Below, piece by piece: positions 23,451 through 36,849 of a stretch of 64,000 nucleotides of DNA. The stretch comes from Pseudocercospora fijiensis CIRAD86 (taxonomy: Eukaryota > Ascomycota > Dothideomycetes > Mycosphaerellales > Mycosphaerellaceae). Below the pieces are notes generated by a model. It was not told the origin of the DNA and did not search any database. It saw only the letters and a list, made by a program, of their open reading frames with translations. The position numbers were made by a program, and so were the translations under genes. Numbering within the stretch: the first letter of the stretch is position 1; each line of letters opens with the position of its first letter. The stretch is taken from the NCBI RefSeq assembly GCF_000340215.1, contig NW_006921533.1, positions 1,782,549 to 1,846,548 on the forward strand, given 5' to 3'.

Positions 23451-26400
23451 CGGGGGTAGCATTGTTCCTAGGCCTTAATAGTAACATTATAAGCTTTTGG
23501 CCTTCTTCTTGTTCTTTACGCTAGTCCAATACTTATCTAACAACTCGGTTATATCCTTAAAGGAATCTTTAGCTTCCTATAAGTCCTATTCTAGTAAATA
23601 GCCTTACTATCTTAATAGGTACTCCTTCTTGCCTTGCCTAGTCCGATAGTTTAGGATACGTTCTACAGACCACAGTTCTTCGCTATTAGCTAAGACTTCT
23701 TCTAACTCAGCAGGCGCTTTATCGCCTTCGCGTTAGTAGTACGGTTTAAGGAGGGAGATATAGAAGGTATCATGGATAGTGTAATAAGGTAGAAGCTATA
23801 ACTAGTAGGCCTAGCTATTGCCCTTCGGTTCTCGGATACGGAATAGCCTAATGTATCTTAGTACGAGCTTGGGCCTTGTTTTGCCGTTAGGTAATAGGTG
23901 TTTGCGGATACGGAGGTTCTTAGTGCTTAGTATGACTATATCGCCTTGCTTGAAAGTTATTAGCGTGTAGTGCTTATTATAGTAGGCCTTCTAATATGCT
24001 TAGGCCTTTGCTAGTTTGTTAGCTATCTTAGCGTGAATCTCTCGCATCTTTTAAACCCTCTTAATAGCCGCTAGTATCTCAGGTTAACCCGCTTCCCTTT
24101 CCTTACGCTCGGCCTCGAGCGATAGGTCTTGTAGTATAGCAGCGTTCTAGCCTATTACAGCTATGTATAGTAATACCTTAGTTGATGAGTGGATACTATT
24201 GTTGTACACGAATTCTGTAGGCTATAGGAGGTTAACCTAGTCGTTAGGGTTCTCGTTAATGTAACTGCGTAGGTACTGCTACAGGGTAGCATTCTGCCTT
24301 TTAGTCTAACTATCTGTTTGTAGATAGAATGCTATAGATAGGCGATGCTTGAGTCTTAGCTATAGGCAAATCTCACTCTAATAGTAAGATATAAATGTCG
24401 GGCCTCGATCGGAGACTATCCCCTTAGGGGTCCCCTAATAGCTACAGAAGATGTTGTTCTATAGCGACTTAGCTAGGTCAATAGCCGTCCAATCCTTTCG
24501 GGTAGGAATATAACGAGCACCCTTAGTAAATCGGTCTACAACGACTAGTATAGCGTTAAAGACGTCCTTACTTCCTCTTCGCTTAGTAGGGGGAAGACCT
24601 ATAATAAAGTCTATTGTAAGCTCTGCAAAAGGCTTCTTTAGAATAGGGAGTGAAGACAACTCGCCAAATAGTAAGTGCTTTAGTGCTTTGACTCGTTAAC
24701 ATACGGCATACGTGTTTACGTAGTCCTTTATATCCCGCTTACTATTTAGCTAGTAGTATATGCGCGATAGTAACTCGTACGACCTCTCTGTACTATAGTG
24801 ACCGGCAAGCTCACTATTATAGTGTCGCTTAAGAAGCTCTTATCGGATCGAATGTTTAGCGGGGATATAGTATCTGCCCTTGAACCTTAAGTGACCTTTG
24901 TCGTCGATCGACTAATTACTCTTGCTAGATCGAGTCTTTCGCCTACTCACAAGCTTGTCTATACGTTTAGTAGCAAAGGCGTCCCTCTACTAAGCCCGTA
25001 ATAGCTTATCTATAAACGATTGACTATCCCTATTTGTAAGGTCATTTAATAGTACCCTCGCTATTAAACGAGGTACGTATTATATGTATCTAATAGCACT
25101 AGTAGCCGGATTAACTGTATTAGTGCTTTAATCGCTGTTACTATATATAGCGATATCGACTAGGGAGTTATTATAACTTCTCCTATCTGTGTCCTTAGCT
25201 CTTGCCTTAACACGTACTATTAATATAGCAAGAGCATTAATATGCTTTAAGCCGTCGCGGAGTCCGGTAAGCCGCTTATCCTGCGCTTGCTTATTAATAA
25301 TACGGGCTATAGCAATCTTATACTGTAGGGTTGGAAATAAAGAATTGATGTATTGGGTCTCGCTATCGTAATTAGGTCGCCTCGATAGGCCATTAGTAGG
25401 GTTGCTTACGCCTAGCCGATGTAATATATTAAAATCAAACCCGGCGAGGTAGACGGCCTATCTAGCCTGTCGACCTATAACCCTAGTAACCTTAGTAATG
25501 CTACGGAGGTTGTTATAGTCTGTATAGACCTAAATAGTATGCTATATACCATCGAGATAGTGCCTCTAATGCTTAAAGGCCTTAACAATAGCTAGGAGCT
25601 CTTACTCGTAGGTCTCGTAGCGACGCTCTATATCGATTATCTTTCGTGAAAAGAAGGCAATCGGGTGCTAGTAATAGTCCTTATCTAATTGCTATAATAT
25701 AATAGCCGATATAGCGAACTGTGAAGCGTTAGTCTCAATACGGATCTGCTTGCTTAGTACAAAATAGTGCAGTAAGGGGATATTAGTAAAGCGTTGCTTT
25801 AGGCCGTTAAAAGCGGCTTGTGCCCTATTAGTCTATTTGAACTCCCTAGTTGGGTTGGCCTTAGTTTTAGTAAGCTTAGTTAGGGGCATTACATGCCGTA
25901 AATAGCCCTTAATAAAGCGGCGGTAGAAATTGGCGAAGCCGAGGAACGATTAAAGTTCCTTAATAGACGTAGGAACAGGCTATTTAGTAATAGTTTTGAT
26001 CCGATTAGGATTAGCCTTAATACCCTTAGTTGAAATAAGGAAGCTAAGGAATAACACCTCTTTAGCAGCGAAGGTGTATTTGGAAGGTTTACAATACAGT
26101 CTATAGGCTCGTAGGCGGTCGAGGACCTTACGCACTACGGCCTAGTGTTCTACAATATTAGGTAAATGTATGTAAACCAGGATGTCATCTAGGTAAACTA
26201 TATAGAGATAGTCCAATAGGCCCGAAAGGGCCCGATTAATATAGGACTAGAATGTAGCAGGGGCATTAGCTAGCCTAAATGGCATAACTAAGTACTCGAA
26301 ATAGCTATAACGAGTGCGAAAGGCTGTCTTCTATTTATCGCCCTTGCGAATACGGATGCGGTAATAGGCGTCCTTAATGTCTAATATAGTGTAGTAGTAG

Positions 26401-28790
26401 GCACTAGAAAGGCGATCGAGGGTCTTATTAATAAGCGGAAGTGGACAGCGGTCTTTAATAGTAATAGCATTAAGTCTACGGTAATCAATGCATAACCGCA
26501 GGCTACTATCCTTCTTTAGAACAAATAGGATTGGTACACTAGCAGGGCTGTTACTATACCGAATGCGACTATTAGCTAGGTTTTCCTCTAGGTACTTACG
26601 TAGTATAGCAAGCTCTCGCTTACTAAGGTTGTAAAGGGGGCTAAAAGGAACCTCCTTGCCCTCTATAATGTCAATCTTATAGTCTGTCTCTTTAAATATA
26701 GGCAATGTCGATGCCAAGTAGTGTTTAAACACATCAATGTAGGTCTCTCGAATAGGTTCTAGTATGCGCCTAAGTTGTTCAGGATCTATGCTATTAGGGG
26801 GCACTAGTTCATCGTTATTACTACCGAGTAGGTCAGTAGTCGGATTAGCTAAGGCGGAGGCTAGTATTAGGTTGCTAATAAACAGGACCCTAATATTATT
26901 AGGGCACTCGCTGACATCAATGTGTTTAATGTCCTCTTTCCTAGCGATTCCAAATCGCTATTGTTAACTGCCTAAGTCTATAACTATAGTATAGTACTTA
27001 AGAATAGGGTTGCTAATAACAATCTCAGATGGGAGGCTGTCTATGTCTACCGTATAGGCAGTAAAGTTCAGTAGGCGCTTATTGCCGAGGTCGTCCTTTA
27101 GGGCTATATAGACATAATAGGCCCTATAGGTCAAGTGCCGAGCGTTATTAAACTAAGCAAGGGTTGGCAGGTTAGTCCTAGGCAGTTGCCGAAGGTCTAA
27201 TTGCTTAGCTAGGCGATGGCTGATAAGGGCACTAACTGAATTTCCTAGGTCTAGCGTAACCTTAGTTTTATAGTTGGTATCGGGCCCAGATATAAGACAG
27301 GTACGTATAATAGCTAGCACAATGTCGATAGTCTTACGCCGTACGAGGCTAACAGTTGGTGCGGCGCTTACTCTTTTTTCGAAGGTTAGCCTATAGGGGT
27401 AGCGTTGGCTACTAAAAGGTGCTTTCGGTATTTAGCGGTAGCACGGTCGATTCGGGCCTAGTCCTTAGGTTTGTCGCATTAGCCTAGTAGATAGCTAGTG
27501 CTGTCACAATTGAAGCACTTTAGTCCGGTTAGGGGATTGCTATAGCTATTGCCGCTGTTGTTAGCCGAGCGATTAGTACTATAGGGATACGAGCCCCTTC
27601 TACGGCCCCTGTTACGGCCTCCTCTGTATAGCCGCCGGCCACGGCTTCTACTATAGTCGTTGTTACTATTCCTATTGTTAGCATTGTTGTCTTAGTAGGA
27701 ACCTTGGTTTCCTCCGCGGCCACGGTTGCTACGGTTGTTAGTAGGTCGGATCCTTAATTCTAGTCGTTGCTAGAGCTAGACAGCTCGTTCAGTAGTTTCG
27801 ACTTCGACTATGAATTAAATACGTGTAAGATTAGTCTATTCGAACACGCGACGGCGGTCTAATTTAAGGACCAATTCCTATCGCAATTTAGGGCGTATTT
27901 CGGAAATCTAGATAGAGTCGGTCTTAGCTAGCAAATCGTCTTCGAGGGTCTTTAAATAGGCCTCAAATGAACGGGCTAATTGATTAGTCTTTTGCTTAGC
28001 CCGAAGGTACTGGTCCTAAGCGTGTTGTTGCCTTAGTATAGGGTTTCTAAGGGTGTCTAGCATAATGGTTTTGTAGGTTTGCTACTAAACAGCGGTCTAA
28101 TTAGTAAGGGAGTTAAAGTGGTCATCCTAGGTACGCTTTAGGTCTCTATTAATGTATTGCATAGTATAGACGACTAGCGAATAGTCGTCTGGCAGGGCCC
28201 TTAGTACATTTCGTTAGTTAAGCTTACAGTTACGGATGTAGTCGTTGTATTGTTTCCAACTAGAGCTATTAAATACGGTATAGTCCTTGAGTTTAGCATC
28301 CTTCTTTTAGACTGAAACAGATAGAGAGGAAGGCCCTACTATTAGTTCAGTATTAGTTGCTAGGGCTTCTTGTAGGCGACGAATTTCGAGGAGATTATCC
28401 TTTAGCTGTTGTTCTTAGCGTAAGGTAGTAAGCCTGTTTTAGGTAGCTTCTTAAAGTCTCGCTACTAGCTAGGGCCTAAAGGCTAGCTAGCTATATCGTC
28501 GATTAACAATATTGTTGAGAATGTCGTTAACAGGCAATTCTGGATCGTTACCTAGAATTACAGGTTCTTCTTTAGCAGGCTTAGTAGCAGGCCCTTTAGT
28601 AGGAGGCACTTTAGCAGGAACCTTAGTAGGCGCTTTAGTAGGCGCTATGCCACTAGCGTTGTCGTTGCTAGCGCTGCTAGCGGCAGCACGGTTGTTGTTT
28701 CGTAATAAACCGGCTATTGTAATAGGGGGTAACACTAATAATATATTGTTAGCCCCTAAGATGCGGATGTAGCGGAATTAGTAGATATCG
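23450..28790 (-). pseudogene. Gag-Pol of the 7-kb chromovirus (gag, PR, RT, RH, IN, chromodomain)
   Basis: Gag begins near 28.74 kb with a Pro/Thr/Lys-rich stretch of APTKVP-like repeats. A CFNC...C zinc-knuckle remnant, its His now Tyr, lies near 27,510-27,470. The protease shows an LDLGNS motif near 27,250. The reverse transcriptase is open from 26804 to 26331 (with the blocks PFSPLYNLS and [20 protein letters not shown]), and its catalytic YLDDILVY is intact at 26195-26184. The integrase core retains TIDFIIGLPPTKRRG...VVVDRFTKGARYIP at 24640-24500. A C-terminal chromodomain is readable at about 23,690-23,540 (WSVERILNYRTRQGKKEYLLR). Several TAG stops interrupt it, so no full polyprotein can be made. 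Confidence 0.85.
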
Positions 28791-28992
28791 GTCTAGTACG
28801 ATTGACTTAGTGTAGTAGGCCGTATAGAAGGCCTTGCTTAATAATTGGTACGGTTGCTTCGATAGAGTAGTATATGTAGGTCCCGTTCTTCGGGCGCAAT
28901 ATAGTTAGATTAGTCTTGTTCGTAGCTATACCGCTAAAAGCTTGAAATAAGGACTATCTAGCTGCTGCCCTTAAAGGGTAGATCGAATACTG

Positions 28993-29189
28993 TATAAGAA
29001 GGGTTATATTAGCAGGTAGATAGGGTAGTAGTGAATCAGTATAGTATTCGATAAGGATCTAGGAGGAGAGGGAGGAAGGCAAGAGAGTTAGCCCAACGCC
29101 AAGCGCCAAGCCCTGCCTGAGGCATCGAGACCCTAGCTTCACTCGGCCTAGTTACATACCAATCACGTATAGCCTCTTTAGCCCTAACA
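28993..29189 (-). repeat. 5' LTR (right) of the 7-kb chromovirus
   Basis: 197 bp, 96 percent identical to the left LTR. This copy keeps the four CpA sites lost in the other copy but has lost four TpG sites (to TpA). It is followed by the target duplication ATCGC. Confidence 0.92.
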
Positions 29190-29194
29190 ATCGC

Positions 29195-32100
29195 CGTCGA
29201 TATACTACGTATTTTACGCTAGCGTCGAGAGGTTAATTTAGGAGTCTAGTTAGATTAGTAGTACGTTCCGATTACTATTATTACCGGAACGCCGAAGGAC
29301 GTAAGGTTACCTATACGACCTAGTATTAATAGACGAGAAATACGAAGAAGAGTTCCCTAAGGCAGTAAAGCAGATCCGTACGGTAGAGGGATAGACTACG
29401 TTTAGGTGCCTAGTATATAAGATTTGTTCTAATTATCGCCGACGGACAAGACGAAAAACAGTACGCGTAATAACGCGTAGAGTCGGCGATACTAGCGATT
29501 ACGCGGAAATTGCTATATCTACGGATACTAGACTAGCGACACTAGAAGGATCTAGAGCGGTGCCGCCGTACCGCGTACTAAATAATGTATAGTAGAGCAT
29601 AGTTATAGTATAAGAGTAGAACGGGAAGGTAAAACCTATATATCGACTATATAAACTCGATTATCGCTAGCCTATAGTTAGAGGCCGCGCGTTAGTAGGA
29701 GTCGATAACATAGACCTCGAACGATTAGTTAAGATACTGCGGGTAGATTGTAGTTTCGAAGCCGGCGTCGACGCCTTATATTAGATAAGCGACTAATATA
29801 GACACGTTCGAATTAATAACGAGCGATAGTAGAGGGCTAGTCTATCCGATATATTAGGCAGAGGCCTATAGCTGCGATTTGCAATCTATAGGCAAATTAA
29901 GGAGGCAGAACGAGCGTAAATATAAACGCAGAAAAGCAAGATAAATAATTAATTTCACTAAGTCCGATATAGAAGTCCTACTCTAATAGTAATAGGCACT
30001 AATCTATTTATTAAACGGAAGGCAAGATGCCCCGACTACGATAAGCACTACGCTTTAATCTTAGATATATACTAATATATAGTAAGCATATTACGTATAG
30101 TAGTCTTAAGCGCCGCGATCTCTTCCTTTATCTATTTAATCTCGGCCTATATTTAAGCACCCTAATCGCGCTATAGCGATAGCGGACTTAGGGTAGCGCG
30201 ATAGTTAAGGAAAGGCTAAATCGGCTGCGACTAGCAGTCGTCGTACTAGGGTAGATTATATGCCTCTAGCTAATCTAGTTAGAATTGCATCTATCGAGTA
30301 TAGGGCCTCTACGGTATTATTAACCTCGAATTAGCTAAATACGCCGATAGAGATAGTTCTAACTAACCCGTAATGCTACGAGGCGGTTTCGAAGGTGTGT
30401 GTTCGACCTAGCGGATTAGCTAACGCCGATTAATTTACCGATAAAGAACATATATCTATATATACCGTAGTAGCGACCGAGCGAGGAATAAATAGTCTAA
30501 ATGCGCCGATTACTTTAGTGCAATGTCGATAGTATTGCTATATGCCGTCGGTATAGACTATAATAATTACCGCTAGACTAATAATAGCGCTAGATTGATA
30601 GTTCCCGAATCCGACTCGCGACCGAATTAGGCTAGCGTCGATAAGGTACGAAAATAGCGAATAGTCTATAGGCTACGATTATACTTTAGCGTTAGCGGGG
30701 CATATCCGATAGGACTAATAAGCGATTATAGACGGCGACTCGGGCAGTCTATATAGGAGTAGAAGATAAAACCGCAATTTAATGCCCCCCTTTTCGTAGA
30801 GTAAATAAGTACGAAGACGCGTATAGTCTAATATATACTACGTTAGATTCGTAATAATACTACTACTCGTTATAGTACACTTAGGATAGGTCGTAACTAC
30901 GAAGAAGATAAATATAGAACTAAGTCGTTATCTAACTCGATAGAGTCGGATAGGGATACTAGATTCGAAGAAGAAAACAGGGAGGATACTCGTTTATATA
31001 TAGCGACTAGTATTAGATCGAAATTTATAAAGGTAACGTATACTAGAGCATAGTAATAGAGGACTAACGTAACTAGTATAAGGGCAAGAATAGCAAAGAT
31101 CCGGCAAGGCTAAAATAGAAGTACGGCGACGATAGGGCGGATTAGAGCGACGATGCAAAGCTATTAAAACGACGTAAGAAGCGAGACAAAGGCTTAACGA
31201 CTTCTAGTAAAGAACGTTTAAATCGAAAGAAGGGCTTACTCGAAGCAAGGGAGCAAATCTTATATAACGAGACGCGTCGTAAACTGTTCGCTATTACGTT
31301 AACTAGGGCTAGAGAATGTAAGACGATGTTTCCTACTACTTAAACCCTAGTATAGGTAGACGAACCAATTAAGGAGGTATATAGTAAAAACTACGATCGA
31401 TTACTAGCTTTACGTATAATAGTGCTATAGCCGGGTAGCTATATACCGTCGAGAGACGTAGTCTAAGTAGTCGGTAGAGATCCCGATATAATAGTATCGA
31501 GACTAATATTAGAATAGTTACGAGAAGCTATACGAAAGGAGCGAGGCTATATTAATACCTATATCTAATCGACCTTAATAAACTAAGCACCGATCGCAAT
31601 AACCGATACTCTAAAAAGGATAGTATACGCTAAGAGGATGCTCGATAACTAAATCTTCGAGTGCTACGACGAGAAACTAGTAAGACCCTCTCTAAAATAG
31701 TATAGTTACTAGATAATAGCTAACGGTCGATATATGCTACGCGCTACCTTAGTAAGCTTATATACAAATATCTAGCGGGTATACTACTCCGGTAGGATCG
31801 GCGAGGCTAGAAGACACATATCAAACAGTACTACTACAAAGTTACCCCTTTTATAATATTGTCTACTGCTACGGTACTCGGTAGAATACTAACCGGATAG
31901 TCGATAGAGTTGCATTTAACTAAAGTTAGAGGTAAAGCGATCTAGCTAGCCCTAGATTACAAGTTAATATACTAGCCGTTCCTAGATCGGATAACTACGT
32001 AGAATGCGACGGATTAAGCTACTCGTAACCTTCGGTTGTCGAAAGCGTAGAAGATATACGTACGGTATATAGGCAGAGTATAGGATACCCCTAAATTATT

Positions 32101-33021
32101 AATAAATAACTTTAAGAGCGTACGTAACGACATCGATGCACTTATAGCAATCGACGTCGTTTTAGATTCCGACGATAAAGGCGAATCGATCGAGCGCTAT
32201 AGTAAGAGTAGTCTACGAGCGCCGTGTTTCTCTTACCTACTAATATAATCGATAGGTCCTAAAGCGTCTACCGGGCAACAATTAAGTAAACAACTTAAAG
32301 CCGGCGACAATGCGATAGATAGGTTAGCGGAGGCAGAGGCCCTACCTAAGAAAAACGATATTAGACTACCTATACTATAGAGTAGTTTCTAAGCGATAGA
32401 TTAGGAGCCGACGGAGGCTACTAATCCGTTTGCTTCGGTACGGGGAGGCAACGGCACAAGTATAACCGAGACAATAGAATACAATAGAACCGAAAACAAT
32501 TAATACTAAAGATATAGATATACCGCGGTAATAGCAATAGGGAAGGATTGCGCGCTAATTACTATAAGAATAGCAGGTATTCTAACTAGTCTTATATAAT
32601 AGACAAGACTTTATTCGCGGCGGTAAGTAATCGCGTTAGGGATGTATTAGGGCTAGAAGAAGGGGAGTAGATATAGTAGGCGGATATAGAGGCAGACGGC
32701 GGCAAAGTTAAGGAGATAGCATTTAACGAGGAGACGTAGGATCGAAGAATTAGGAGATATATAGTAAAAGAGAAGAAGAAGTCGAAAGGAAACAAACGAA
32801 AGAAAATAGAGGTATATCGCTTTAATATAGCCGTAGAGGACGAATAGAATATATTCTTGTTAACTGTAATAAATAGATGCCCTATATAATATAACGAAAT
32901 CTATTAATACTATACGAGTCGGTCGCTAAGTCGGTACTAACTTAGTATACATAGTAGACGTATGCAAATGCTAGTAGTTACCCGAGTATGCGTATAAACG
33001 TTAGATATTAGTAGAAGCAAC
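29195..33021. other. RIP-degraded older DNA with a possible plus-strand frame
   Basis: Sequence between the 7-kb chromovirus and the LINE. From roughly 31,700 to 32,500 one plus-strand frame reads as protein-like if TAG/TAA are taken as RIP changes. It includes the stretches PKLLINNFKSVRNDIDALIA (about 32,090) and EATNPFASVRGGNG (about 32,415). I recognise no domain, and frames on the other strand look similarly open, so coding status is doubtful. Elsewhere stops are frequent in all frames and nothing else is identified. Confidence 0.3.
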
Positions 33022-33035
33022 AATCGTATAATATA
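33022..33035. repeat. 14-bp target-site duplication of the LINE
   Basis: AATCGTATAATATA occurs here and again at 37923-37936, on either side of the minus-strand LINE. Length and position suit target-primed reverse transcription. Being made only of A, T, C and G without CpA or TpG, it could not be altered by RIP, so its perfect match says little about age. Confidence 0.8.
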
Positions 33036-33429
33036 GATAGATAGATATTTCATTTGCCTGTTGTAGTGCCTTTCGGCCTATGCAGGTCTGTTTCTATATA
33101 TTGTTTTAGGTAGGAAACTAACTTAGTTGGTAAAAACCTCCCTCCTGTCCTATTTATAAGTGTTAATCTTCCTTGTTTCCTTGTTCTCCTTCCTCTAGGG
33201 TATACTAGTGTTATAGTTGTTACCCTCTAACTACCTTACCTGCTGCCCTGCCCTTCTTTCCCCCTCTTCTTCCCTCCTTCTTATCTACTCCTTAGTTTCC
33301 CTTACTAGTACGAATTGTTGTATAAATCCCTGTTTAATAATCTACTTTACTATCCTCTTTAGGTCTTCTTTACTCTAGATTAGCTTGTCGTATTCCCTTT
33401 CTATTGCTTTTAGTCTCTAATCACTTCTG

Positions 33430-36400
33430 CCTTCTAACTATTAAGGGCAGACTAGTAGTATATACTTAGGGTTCTAAGATTAGTAGCTATATTAGTAAGC
33501 CCTACTTTTAATTCCTAGGACGTTTCTTCTAAATAGGTAAGATCTGAATCCAATATGTTTAGATCTGATTTAGATAGCTAGGCTTACCTCGGCCCTATTT
33601 AGGTCCTTATAGAGCTAGTAGTTATATTAACCAAATTTGATTAGTGCCTTTAGGGTTCCTAGTCTAACTTGTGTTTTGTTCTATTCCTACTCCTATAGGT
33701 GTCTAGCAATTAATTCTGCTAGGCTTTGTTTCTCTCCCTTTAGTTTGTCTTCCTTTGGCCTTGTATTTAGTCCTTAAAGCTCTTTCTCTAGCATTTCTCT
33801 TGTTAAGACTCTATATTGCTCTAGGTCTTTAACTTTCTAGGGAGTTATTTGTAGTCTATCTCGCCTCCTAGTCCTAATACACTAGGCTTTTATCTTGTCT
33901 ATTGCCTTATAGATAGTCTATTAGGCTAGGTATTCCATTGTCTTTACTGTATATTAGTGTCTTAGTCCCTTAAAGTATTGTTTGACTAGTAGGATCCCTA
34001 ATTCTATTTCTACTACCCTTATTAGTGTAGTTTTATATGCTCCTAGGATTTTCTTTAGGCTTTAGGTTTAGGACCTACTAACTAGTTGTTCAATTCTCTT
34101 TAGTGTTTTCTTCTAGGCTGTCTATATCTGTACTCTATATAGCATTGCTAGCTTAACAATTGCTTTATATATAACTTTAGCTTTCTCGAATGTAGCCCCC
34201 TATATAGAGGCTATAAGCCTATTAATAGATTGTATGTTAGCATCTGCCTTCTACTTTGCCTTCTTTACTTATAGTCCCTAATTTAGTTTTAGATCTAGCT
34301 AGATCCTTAGTATCCTAAGCTCTGCTAATAGTTAGGTTTTAAAGCCTTAGATAGTGATTGATTGCTTTATATTATAGGTTGATTTAGCCTTACTAAAGTA
34401 GATAAGCTAGTACTTTTCTAGGGCGAATTTTGCTCTATGCCTCCTTGCCTATTTTTTATACTCCTAGTGCTTCTCTTCTAGGATCTTATAGTTAGTTTCT
34501 ATTGTCTTAGACTAGGCTAGGATGTTCGTGTTATCTATAAACCCTAATACTAATGTGTTTTTTAATTCTAGGAGTAGGAGTAGGTCTGCTATAAAGATAA
34601 GGAAGAGGATTAGGGAGAGTATTAATCCTTAGGGGATTCCCTTTTTAGTTAGTATTAGGTCTAATTTGAATTTGCCTAGAATGAGCTATATTAATCTTTC
34701 CTATAGGAAGGACTAGATGAATTAGACTATCCAGTTTAGTATAGCTTTCTGTTTGAGTATATATAGGAGCCTTTTATAGGAGATATTATTAAAGGCTCCT
34801 AAGATATTAAGGGAGAGGAGGGTTGCTACCTAGTTTTAACTATAGTGCTAGATATGCTTAATCTGTTCTATAATTAGTTCTATAGCTATTAGTATTAACC
34901 TCTTCTTTCTTCCTCCTATCTAGCCTTTAGGAAGGATATTCCTTTCCTCGGTAAAGGTTGTTAGCCTTTTAGCGACAATTTTTTCTAGTACCTTGCCTAT
35001 TATATTGAGTAGGGCTATTAGTCTATAGGCCTTAAGCTATATATAGTCTTCCTTCTAGGGCTTCCTTAGCACTACTGTTAGGGACTTCCTAAATAGTCTT
35101 AGGTAGTGTCCTAGTGCTAGGCTTTATAAAAAGATATTAGCTAGTACTAGGGCTAACCCCTTCCTATATACTTTTAGAAGTTTGTTATAGATCTTGTCTT
35201 CTCCTAGTGCCTTATTGCCTAGAATTTTCTTTAGGATCCTTTTAATGGTTTCGGGTTTAACCTAGGTATCTCTTAGTATGCCTAGCAGTAGGGTCTCTTG
35301 TTCTATCTCCCTTATATCTAATAGGTCTGCTTGTACTTTTCTATAGAAGAAGTGTTAGCCTAGGGCTCTTCCTTTCCCTTCTATTATAGTCTACATTTGT
35401 CCTTGTTAGTCTATAATATCCGGGAATTGTAGTAGTATATCCTTATCTTGTTTAGGTCTCCTTGCCTATTTGGCTATCCTCTATATCTCCTCTAGTTTCT
35501 TTGTAATTATTCCTATTATAGATCTCTATTCTTGTATCTTGTCTTTCTTAATCTAAATCTTCTTTTCCTAGTAGGCTTTATTATAGTTGTCCTATACTTC
35601 CTAGGTATAGGTTTGTGTCTACTGCCTCCTAGCCTTCCTTGCTACTTTAACCTTCCTTATATACTTACTAGTCTAGTATAGTTACTAGTATAGTGAATGT
35701 TTCTTTGCTAGGGTATGCTTTCTAGCTACCTGTTTTAGGATTCCTATTAGTTCTTCTACTGCTTTGTTAATGTCCTCTAGCCTTAGTAGGTGCTTTGTTA
35801 AGAGTTCCTCTAGTTTTTAGTCCCTTTCTAGTTCCTCCCTAATCCTGTCCTATTAGGTACCCTTCTAGTTAAGCTTCTCCTCTAGTTCCCTTTCCTAATT
35901 AGCTTAGACATTTAGCTTAATCTATACCGGGAAGTAGTCTAATGATTCTTCTAGTTCCTAGTTAATCCTGCATCTTATAATCCTATTCCTAATCTAATGT
36001 AATATAAAGTATAGGTCTAGTATGCTGCTACTTCCTCTTGCCTCCTAAGTAATTAGTCCCTTTAGGGTAACAATTTCTATTTCTTCCCTCTCTAATATAT
36101 CAATTAGTCTTCCTACTAGGAAGTAGTAAGCTAGGATAAAGTCTAAGCCCTAGAGGGGGTAGTAGAGGTTGAAATCCCTAAGTAGGATTTAGTAGGTGTT
36201 CCCCTAGATAACTCTAGATAGTCTTTCTAGGGTTTTTAGTTAGGTACTACTTCTTAAGTCTAGTAGTAGGTTGTATATATAGTAGACTTAGAGTGTACCT
36301 TAGGATGTCTCTACTTAAACTAATATTAGGTCCCTATCCTCCTATAGTAGAGCCTGCTAGGTTTCTATATCTATCTCCTTGCTAATATAGATGCATGTCC

Positions 36401-36620
36401 TTAGGGCTCCCTAGTTATAGATAATTAGGTAGTATCTTAGGTCTTTAACTGTTGCTAGTCTCTTTATATATAGGTTGAGCTAGGGCTCTTAGATTGCAAT
36501 AATGTAATGTTCTTTTAGGTTTAGTACTTAAAGGAAGCTCCTCTATACCTTGTCTTTACTCTTATTGATATTGTACTATATAATGTTTAGTAATATTGTA
36601 ATGTTTATTAGGTTTTATCT
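33430..36620 (-). pseudogene. LINE ORF2: endonuclease and reverse transcriptase, RIP-broken
   Basis: The frame starts near 36,620 (LLNII-stop-YNINKSKDKV, the usual Tad1 opening 'YNVxKSKD', where a stop replaces Gln). The endonuclease shows RDFNLYYPL near 36,190-36,150, which reverts to GDFNLHHPL by RIP reversals. The reverse transcriptase has GIP-stop-GL.LSLILFL at about 34,640-34,600 and the catalytic box FIDN at 34541-34530, where the second Asp is now Asn. A C-terminal region reads SLAIQIRSKHIGFRSYLFRR near 33,570-33,510, matching the conserved tail of Tad1-type ORF2. Function is lost through stops and through active-site substitutions. Confidence 0.8.
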
Positions 36621-36849
36621 ATATCATTTCCCTATAAGTTTTCCTTTAGTCTTCCCTCGCTTTAGACTAATATTTAACTAAGCTTTGTCTGCCCTACTTC
36701 CTTTTCTATAATATTAAGGTATCTTAGTCTCCCTAGTTGCTAGTAACTCTCTTGTGCTAGTGAGGCCCTAAATGTGAACCTATTATCTTGTCTAGACCTC
36801 TTTTATAGCACTTAGCTAGGTTGCTTCTATACCTAGCTGCCCTAGCTTG

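Larger units (their letters stand above)
22130..29189 (-). mobile_element. 7.06-kb Ty3/gypsy chromovirus, minus strand, partly RIPped
   Basis: 197-bp LTRs at both ends and a perfect 5-bp target duplication define the element. On the minus strand, from right to left, come a Pro/Lys-rich gag with a zinc-knuckle remnant, protease, reverse transcriptase with an intact YLDD, RNase H, integrase and a C-terminal chromodomain, then about 1.1 kb without a clear gene and a polypurine tract. Size and order are normal for a chromovirus. It keeps more CA/TG than its surroundings, and uninterrupted stretches of 157 codons remain (26804-26331), so it suffered fewer RIP changes than the neighbouring elements. 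Confidence 0.92.

Noticed and set aside
19658..33021. Starship-type giant element with a DUF3435 tyrosine recombinase captain
   Set aside because: I looked for the captain's conserved features in the old DNA and saw none; the large elements here are explained as LTR elements and a LINE.
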